From: Flavobacteriales bacterium UBA6772
GTDB taxonomy: Bacteria; Bacteroidota; Bacteroidia; Flavobacteriales; UBA7430
DNA length: 33,870 nucleotides
NCBI GenBank assembly: GCA_002453265.1
Contig: DKGK01000015.1
Span: forward strand, 6,816 to 40,685
Direction of reading: 5' to 3'
Shown piece after piece: positions 26,619 through 31,957 of this stretch (the first letter of the stretch is position 1; each line of letters starts with the position of its first letter). Below the pieces are notes generated by a model, which worked only from the letters and a program-made list of their open reading frames with translations, ran no database searches and was not told where the DNA came from. The position numbers and the translations under genes are program-made.

Positions 26619-27149
26619 TTAAATAAATCGTATATCAGTATCCATTTCAGTTCCACATTTGTCGCAGGTACGCAAGTTTTTATTTGCGTAAAAATCTTTA
26701 AAACGAGGAAGGAAATCTTTTTCAATATTTGTTAATGGGAAATAAGTTTCGTGTAATTTATGGTTACAATTATCACAAAACCATAAAAGTCCGTCCATAT
26801 CATCTGTTCCTTTACGAACCTTTTCTATAACGAGTCCTACAGAACCTTCGGAACGGGAAGGCGAATGAGGAATTTTCCCAGGAAGTAAGAACATCTCCCC
26901 TTCTTTTATAGGAATATCTATAGCTTTTCCATCTTCTTGAATACGAACATTAATATCACCTTCCACTTGGAAAAACCATTCTTCGCTTTTGTTATAATGA
27001 TAATCTTTACGAGCATTTGGTCCGCCAACAATCATAACAATAAAATCGCCAGCTTGTTTATACAGATTTTTATTTCCGACCGGAGGCTTTAATAAATCGC
27101 GGTTTTCCGCAATCCACTTATGTAAATTAAAAGGTTTTTGTATAGACAT
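26619..27149 (-). CDS. 3-hydroxyanthranilate 3,4-dioxygenase
   Basis: Cytosolic cupin dioxygenase that opens the ring of 3-hydroxyanthranilate to give 2-amino-3-carboxymuconate semialdehyde. The 176-residue length is typical of the bacterial enzymes. The catalytic iron ligands are H51, E57 and H95 (NARKDYHYNKSEEWFFQ, then LPGKIPHSPSR), with substrate-binding R47 and R99. The C-terminus carries the second, rubredoxin-like iron site: C125, C128, C162 and C165 (WFCDNCNH and TCDKCG). All these positions agree with the Cupriavidus enzyme as I recall it. It is the first gene of a two-gene unit with ACMSD. A seven-of-eight -7 match (AAGGTTTG, minus, 27193-27200) lies upstream. Other kynurenine-pathway genes are not in this window. 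Confidence 0.95.
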   Translation of the reverse strand: MSIQKPFNLHKWIAENRDLLKPPVGNKNLYKQAGDFIVMIVGGPNARKDYHYNKSEEWFFQVEGDINVRIQEDGKAIDIPIKEGEMFLLPGKIPHSPSRSEGSVGLVIEKVRKGTDDMDGLLWFCDNCNHKLHETYFPLTNIEKDFLPRFKDFYANKNLRTCDKCGTEMDTDIRFI

Positions 27150-27182
27150 AGCGTTATTTTTAGAATGAGCAATATAGTTCTT

Positions 27183-27210
27183 TTGATTGAGTCAAACCTT
27201 TGTAGTTTTG
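27183..27210 (+). promoter_or_regulatory. Plus-strand promoter upstream of the structured element
   Basis: TTG at 27183-27185, then 17 bases, then TAGTTTTG at 27203-27210, an exact -7 element with a plausible -33. A second exact -7 element, TATATTTG, follows at 27217-27224 without a -33 partner. No coding start follows for almost 200 bases; the first downstream feature is the fold at 27280-27342. Confidence 0.45.
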
Positions 27211-27279
27211 TAATTTTATATTTGCATTTTTAATAAGAATACTATCTTTACGGTTCAAAATTCGCTTTAAAACTTTTTC

Positions 27280-27342
27280 CCTCACCCTTTAAAACACTCT
27301 TCCTAATAGGGAGAGTGAAGTTTCGAAAGAAACAGGGTGAGG
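27280..27342. repeat. Structured palindromic intergenic element (three-way-junction-like fold)
   Basis: Outer arms CCTCACCCT (27280-27288) and AGGGTGAGG (27334-27342) are exact complements. They enclose hairpin 1, CACTCTTCC / TAATA / GGGAGAGTG (27295-27317, one G-U pair), and hairpin 2, GTTTC / GAAA / GAAAC (27320-27333), which has a GNRA tetraloop. Together they form a compact closed junction, followed by TTTT. The CCTCACCC...GGGTGAGG outline resembles REP-like intergenic palindromes that I recall from many bacterial genomes, so a repeat copy is the first reading; a small RNA or structured leader of the DUF3109 gene is the alternative. Confidence 0.6.
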
Positions 27343-27390
27343 TTTTGCGTTTTGATCTTTTTAAGTCAACACTTGACAGTTCAATTTAAT

Positions 27391-27398
27391 TATCTTTG
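27391..27398 (+). promoter_or_regulatory. -7 promoter element for the DUF3109 gene
   Basis: TATCTTTG, an exact TAnnTTTG match, ends four bases before the ATG at 27403, the same spacing as at pgk. A TTG lies 15 bases upstream (27373-27375), slightly close for a -33. A leaderless mRNA is implied. Confidence 0.55.
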
Positions 27399-27402
27399 CA
27401 GC

Positions 27403-27972
27403 ATGATTTCTATAAAAAACACCCTTATTTCAGAAGACCTTTTAGAGAAGGAATTTGTTTGCGACCTAAGTGCCTGCAAAGGTGCTTGCTGTGTAGAAGG
27501 CGACGGCGGAGCTCCTTTAGATGAGAATGAACTTAATATTCTCGAAGACATTTATGAGGACGTTAAACCCTTTATGAATGAAAAAGGAATTCAAGGTGTA
27601 AAAGATCAAGGTAAATGGGTTGTTGGTGAAGATGGTGGAATGGAAACACCAATTTTAAATGGTAAAGAATGTGTTTACGTTTTTTTCGATAGAGATAATT
27701 ACGCTAAATGTGCCATTGAAGCTGCTTATAGAGATGGGAAAATAGATTACAAAAAGCCTATTTCTTGTGAATTATATCCAGTTAGAATTCAATCTTATCC
27801 TGAGTTTGATGCAGTAAATTACCATAAATGGCATATTTGCAAACCTGCTTGCGAATGCGGTGCGAAATTAAAAGTTCCTGTTTACAAATTTCTAAGAGAA
27901 CCACTTATTAAAAAGTATGGCGAAGATTGGTACAAAGGCTTAGAATTTGCCGCTGAAAAGCAAAATAGCTAA
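27403..27972 (+). CDS. DUF3109 family Cys-cluster protein
   Basis: A 189-aa cytosolic protein of the DUF3109 family, related to the YkgJ-type cysteine-cluster proteins; the biochemical function is unknown. The N-terminal cluster is FVCDLSACKGACCVEGDGG (C20, C25, C29, C30). Further cysteines lie at KECVYVF, KCAIE, SCELYPVRIQ, HICKPACECG, which together look like a bound zinc or iron-sulfur cofactor. The start is the ATG at 27403 (MISIKNTLISEDLL); an in-frame GTG at 27337 would extend the protein by 22 residues but lies inside the palindromic element and upstream of the exact -7 element. It is probably monocistronic, followed by A/T-rich palindromes rather than a classical terminator. Confidence 0.88.
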   Translation: MISIKNTLISEDLLEKEFVCDLSACKGACCVEGDGGAPLDENELNILEDIYEDVKPFMNEKGIQGVKDQGKWVVGEDGGMETPILNGKECVYVFFDRDNYAKCAIEAAYRDGKIDYKKPISCELYPVRIQSYPEFDAVNYHKWHICKPACECGAKLKVPVYKFLREPLIKKYGEDWYKGLEFAAEKQNS

Positions 27973-28052
27973 CATAGTAATGAAGCGGGGTTGCTGAACA
28001 ATTAAAAAATTTATCATTCAAGATTTCACTTGAAGCCACAACAAGCTATTAA

Positions 28053-28076
28053 ATAAGTTTTAATCTTAAAACTTAT
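28053..28076. repeat. Perfect 11-base inverted repeat after the DUF3109 gene
   Basis: ATAAGTTTTAA, spacer TC, then TTAAAACTTAT. It lies 80 bases after the DUF3109 stop. The stem is A/T-rich and not followed by a T-run, so it is a poor intrinsic terminator; it may be a protein-binding site or a weak terminator together with the hairpin at 28017-28034. Confidence 0.5.
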
Positions 28077-28283
28077 GCCTATTTAAGTACAAAACTAGAT
28101 GAATTTTGAGTCCCTTAGAGCATATAACTCACAAAGTGTGATTTACTAATTACGGACTGTGTCTAAGTAAAATAATATTTCTTTTTAACACTTTTCAAAC
28201 AAGCTTAACTCTTTGTAAATAGGATATTTGAATAGGTTATAAACTATTTGTTGAAAACTAAATTAGCAATTTCAAAAAGCCGC

Positions 28284-28314
28284 TTGTTTCCCATTAATTT
28301 TATTGAAATATTTG
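28284..28314 (+). promoter_or_regulatory. Likely promoter of nrdB-nrdA
   Basis: TTG at 28284-28286, 20-base spacer, then AATATTTG (28307-28314), matching seven of eight -7 consensus positions. Transcription would begin near 28320, leaving an 80-base leader that contains the CCTTAA-TT-TTAAGG palindrome. Confidence 0.4.
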
Positions 28315-28362
28315 TAAACCTTAATTTAAAAATTGAGTAGAATTACCTATACATTTTAAAGC

Positions 28363-28376
28363 CCTTAATTTTAAGG
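28363..28376. promoter_or_regulatory. Palindrome in the nrdB leader, possible operator
   Basis: CCTTAA-TT-TTAAGG, perfect six-base arms, 25 bases before the nrdB ATG. The right arm contains AAGGAG, but this is too far from the start codon (23 bases) to be a normal Shine-Dalgarno site. Tentative regulatory site. Confidence 0.3.
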
Positions 28377-28401
28377 AGTTTTACTAAAAATAAGCATATT
28401 T

Positions 28402-29376
28402 ATGGCATTTATTGAACCTATTTTACAAGAAAATAAAGACCGATTTGTACTTTTCCCTATCGTACACGACGACATTTGGAAATTTTACAAAGAGGAAGAA
28501 GCTAGTATTTGGACCGCAGAAGAAATTGACCTTAGTCAAGATATAATCGACTGGGAGACGAAGCTAAACGATAATGAAAGACATTTTATAAAACACGTTC
28601 TTGCATTTTTTGCTGCTTCCGACGGAATCGTAAACGAAAATTTAGCTGAGAATTTCCTTTCTGAAGTTCAATATACAGAAGCTAAATTTTTCTATGGGTT
28701 CCAAATTATGATGGAAAATATTCACTCGGAGACCTACTCTTTATTAATCGATACTTATATTAAAGACAAGGTTGAGGCAGACAAACTTTTCCATGCAATT
28801 GATCATTTCGATGCTATTAAGAAAAAAGCTGACTGGGCTATAAAATGGATCGACTCACCAAGTTTTGCCGAACGTTTAATCGCTTTTGCAGCTGTAGAAG
28901 GAATTTTCTTCTCCGGATCGTTCTGTTCTATTTTCTGGATGAAGAAAAGAGGCTTGTTACCTGGATTAGCCTTTTCTAACGAATTAATTTCTCGTGACGA
29001 AGGATTACATTGTGATTTTGCCGTAATGTTGCATAACGATCACATCGTAAATAAAGTTCCAAAAGAAAGAATTACTCAAATTATTACTGAGGCTTTAGAT
29101 ATAGAGAGAGAATTCATTATCGAAGCCTTGCCTGTGCGTTTAATTGGAATGAATTCTGAATTAATGACTCAATACCTAGAGTTTGTTACTGACCGGTTAT
29201 TACAAGAGTTACACTGTGATAAAATCTACAATGTGGAAAATCCGTTCGACTTCATGGATATGATTTCTCTACAAGGAAAAACAAACTTTTTCGAAAAACG
29301 CGTATCAGAATATCAAAAAGCAGGTGTCTTAGGAAAAGAAGAAGATGCAGGTTTTACTTTTGATGCTGATTTTTAA
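28402..29376 (+). CDS. nrdB: Class Ia ribonucleotide reductase, beta (radical) subunit
   Basis: R2 subunit that houses the di-iron/tyrosyl radical needed to make deoxyribonucleotides. In the 324 residues the first-shell ligands and radical tyrosine are visible: D74 in FFAASDG, E105, H108 and Y112 in MENIHSETYSLL, a further Glu in VEGIFFSGSF, and the Glu/His pair in ISRDEGLHCDF. Spacing and wording are very close to mammalian R2 (D139, E170, H173, Y177 in mouse), and the C-terminal R1-docking tail FTFDADF is nearly the same as the mammalian FTLDADF. The ATG at 28402 opens MAFIEPILQENKDRF. It is followed by nrdA after 22 bases, hence one operon, with a long leader upstream. Confidence 0.97.
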   Translation: MAFIEPILQENKDRFVLFPIVHDDIWKFYKEEEASIWTAEEIDLSQDIIDWETKLNDNERHFIKHVLAFFAASDGIVNENLAENFLSEVQYTEAKFFYGFQIMMENIHSETYSLLIDTYIKDKVEADKLFHAIDHFDAIKKKADWAIKWIDSPSFAERLIAFAAVEGIFFSGSFCSIFWMKKRGLLPGLAFSNELISRDEGLHCDFAVMLHNDHIVNKVPKERITQIITEALDIEREFIIEALPVRLIGMNSELMTQYLEFVTDRLLQELHCDKIYNVENPFDFMDMISLQGKTNFFEKRVSEYQKAGVLGKEEDAGFTFDADF

Positions 29377-29398
29377 ATCCCTATAAATCCCTAATTAT

Positions 29399-31795
29399 AT
29401 GTTCGTATTAAAAAGAGATGGTCGTAAAGAGGCTGTTAAGTTTGACAAAATTACTTCCCGCATCCAAAAGATGTGTTATGGCTTAGATGACTTAGTGAAT
29501 TCTACTACGGTAGCCATGAAAGTTATTGAAGGTATTTACGAAGGAGTTACAACTTTTGAGCTAGATAACCTTGCAGCAGAAGTTGCTGCTTCGCTAACTG
29601 TAAAACACCCAGACTACGCAAAGCTTGCTGCCCGTATTGCGGTCTCTAATTTACATAAGAAAACTAAAAAATCGTTCTCCGAAACGATGACAGACTTGTT
29701 TGAATATGTTAACCCGGTTACTAACCAGGAAGCACCAATGCTTGCTAATGATGTACACCAAATTATTCAAGATAATAAAGAGGTTTTAGATTCTACAATT
29801 ATTTATGACAGAGACTTTAGCTACGATTATTTTGGATTCAAAACGCTGGAGCGTTCTTACTTACTACGTAGAAATGGTCAGGTAGCTGAGCGTCCACAAC
29901 ACATGTTGATGCGTGTTTCTATTGGGATTCACAAAGACGACATTCCGGCGGCTATTGAGACATACGAAATGATGTCGAGAAAGTATTTCACACACGCTAC
30001 ACCTACATTATTTAATGCAGGTACACCAAAACCACAAATGTCTTCTTGTTTCTTATTAACTATGAAAGACGATAGTATCGATGGGATTTACGATACTTTA
30101 AAACAATGTTCTAAAATTTCTCAATCTGCTGGGGGTATCGGATTAAGTATTCATAATGTACGTGCTAAAGGATCTTATATCCGCGGTACAAATGGTACTT
30201 CAAATGGAATTGTACCTATGTTACGTGTATTTAACGATACAGCTCGTTATGTAGATCAAGGTGGAGGGAAACGAAAAGGTTCTTTCGCTATTTACCTTGA
30301 ACCTTGGCATGCCGATATATTCGATTTCTTAGACTTAAGAAAAAACCACGGTAAAGAAGAAATGCGTGCGCGTGACTTATTCTACGCTATGTGGACTCCA
30401 GATTTATTCATGAAACGCGTTGAAGCTAATGGCGAATGGACTTTAATGTGTCCTAACGAATGCCCTGGTTTATCCGATGTTTACGGAGCTGAATTTGTTG
30501 AATTATACGAGAAATACGAAGCTGAAGGCAAAGGTCGTAAGACTATTAAAGCCCGTGAAGTTTGGGAAAAAATTGTAGAATCTCAAATTGAAACAGGAAC
30601 TCCTTATATGTTGTATAAGGATGCATGTAACGAAAAATCAAATCAAAAGAACTTAGGGACTATAAAGTCGTCTAACCTTTGTACTGAGATTGTTGAATAT
30701 ACTGCTCCAGACGAAGTTGCTGTTTGTAACTTAGCTTCTATAGCACTACCAATGTTTGTGAAAGATGGGAAGTTTGACCACCAAAAACTTTACGAAGTTA
30801 CCTATAAAGTAACTAAAAACTTAAACGTTGTTATAGACCGTAACTACTATCCGGTACAGGAGGCTCGCAACTCTAATATGCGTCACCGTCCAATTGGATT
30901 AGGAGTACAAGGATTAGCAGATGCATTTATACTATTGCGTTTACCATTTACATCGCCAGAAGCGAAACAGCTGAATAAAGATATTTTTGAAACACTTTAT
31001 TTTGCCTCATTAAAAGCCTCTAACGATTTAGCAAAAATAGACGGTGCTTATGAAACTTTCAAAGGGTCGCCAATTTCTAAAGGACAATTCCAATTCGATA
31101 TGTGGGGTGTGGAATCCAAAGACCTTTCTGGTCGATGGGACTGGGATACACTTCGTGAAGAGATAAAAGTTGATGGTGTGCGTAACTCGCTTTTATTAGC
31201 ACCTATGCCAACAGCATCAACATCTCAAATTCTTGGAAACAACGAATGCTTTGAACCTTATACCTCAAATATCTACACGCGGCGTGTCCTTTCTGGTGAG
31301 TTCATTATCGTAAACAAGCACTTATTAAAAGACTTAGTGAAGTTAGGTTTATGGGATGATGAGTTGAAAAACGAAATCTTACGCACCAACGGATCTATCC
31401 AAAATATCGATATTATTCCGCAGAACATAAAAGACCTTTACAAAACCGTTTGGGAATTGAGTATGCGAGACATCATCGATATGGCTGCAGAACGTGGGCA
31501 ATTTATCGACCAATCACAGTCGCTTAATTTATTTGTAGAAAATGCTAACCTAGGAAAACTTACCTCTATGCATTTCTATGGCTGGAAGAAAGGTTTGAAA
31601 ACTGGTATGTACTACTTGAGAACAAAATCGGCAGTTGATGCGATTAAGTTTACCGTTCAAAAACAATCTAAAGCTCAAACGAAACCTGTGGTTGCAGAAG
31701 TAACTGAGACTCCAGAAACACCGGAGCTTACGCCCGAAGAACAATTAGCTTGCTCTATTGAGAATCCAGACGATTGCGTTTCTTGTGGGTCGTAA
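29399..31795 (+). CDS. nrdA: Class Ia ribonucleotide reductase, alpha (catalytic) subunit
   Basis: R1 subunit that reduces ribonucleoside diphosphates. The 798 residues begin with an ATP-cone (about 1-90; VLKRDGRKEAVKFDKI), implying dATP/ATP activity control. Catalytic residues are C217 (MSSCFLL) with its partner C443 (VCNLASIALP), and N426, C428 and E430 in NLCTEIVEY; each is one position off the human RRM1 numbering. The radical-path tyrosine pair is in KTGMYYLRTK. The C-terminal swing-arm ends CSIENPDDCVSCGS, close to the human ending. A Thr/Pro/Glu-rich linker precedes it. It is co-transcribed with nrdB, ends the operon and is followed by a terminator. Confidence 0.98.
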   Translation: MFVLKRDGRKEAVKFDKITSRIQKMCYGLDDLVNSTTVAMKVIEGIYEGVTTFELDNLAAEVAASLTVKHPDYAKLAARIAVSNLHKKTKKSFSETMTDLFEYVNPVTNQEAPMLANDVHQIIQDNKEVLDSTIIYDRDFSYDYFGFKTLERSYLLRRNGQVAERPQHMLMRVSIGIHKDDIPAAIETYEMMSRKYFTHATPTLFNAGTPKPQMSSCFLLTMKDDSIDGIYDTLKQCSKISQSAGGIGLSIHNVRAKGSYIRGTNGTSNGIVPMLRVFNDTARYVDQGGGKRKGSFAIYLEPWHADIFDFLDLRKNHGKEEMRARDLFYAMWTPDLFMKRVEANGEWTLMCPNECPGLSDVYGAEFVELYEKYEAEGKGRKTIKAREVWEKIVESQIETGTPYMLYKDACNEKSNQKNLGTIKSSNLCTEIVEYTAPDEVAVCNLASIALPMFVKDGKFDHQKLYEVTYKVTKNLNVVIDRNYYPVQEARNSNMRHRPIGLGVQGLADAFILLRLPFTSPEAKQLNKDIFETLYFASLKASNDLAKIDGAYETFKGSPISKGQFQFDMWGVESKDLSGRWDWDTLREEIKVDGVRNSLLLAPMPTASTSQILGNNECFEPYTSNIYTRRVLSGEFIIVNKHLLKDLVKLGLWDDELKNEILRTNGSIQNIDIIPQNIKDLYKTVWELSMRDIIDMAAERGQFIDQSQSLNLFVENANLGKLTSMHFYGWKKGLKTGMYYLRTKSAVDAIKFTVQKQSKAQTKPVVAEVTETPETPELTPEEQLACSIENPDDCVSCGS

Positions 31796-31825
31796 TTTCA
31801 ACTATGAAAACTATATATTAAAAAT

Positions 31826-31853
31826 CCTCTCGAGCAATCGAGGGGCTTTTTTT
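31826..31853 (+). terminator. Terminator of nrdB-nrdA
   Basis: CCTCTCGA / loop GCAA / TCGAGGGG, an eight-pair stem with one G-U pair, followed after one C by eight T. It starts 30 bases after the nrdA stop. Confidence 0.88.
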
Positions 31854-31957
31854 TACAATTAAAAAACTAGAATATTAGACTAAGTACAAAGACGCCAACA
31901 ATATAAAAATATTCGTGGAATAATATTTGCAAAGCAAATAATGATTAAACAAAAACA

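Larger units (their letters stand above)
27973..28401. other. 429-base intergenic region upstream of nrdB
   Basis: No coding sequence is seen. It contains a hairpin TTCAAG-ATTTCA-CTTGAA (28017-28034), a perfect 11-base inverted repeat (28053-28076), a short TCACA-AAG-TGTGA hairpin (28129-28141), promoter-like sequences near 28223-28230 (GATATTTG) and 28284-28314, and a CCTTAA-TT-TTAAGG palindrome (28363-28376) just before nrdB. The length suggests regulatory content for the ribonucleotide reductase operon. Confidence 0.5.

Noticed and set aside
27337..27402. 22-residue N-terminal extension of the DUF3109 protein from a GTG start
   Set aside because: The GTG lies inside the palindromic element and upstream of an exact -7 element; the extension has no family similarity.
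28373..28378. AAGGAG as a Shine-Dalgarno site for nrdB
   Set aside because: It is 23 bases from the ATG and is explained by the CCTTAA-TT-TTAAGG palindrome.
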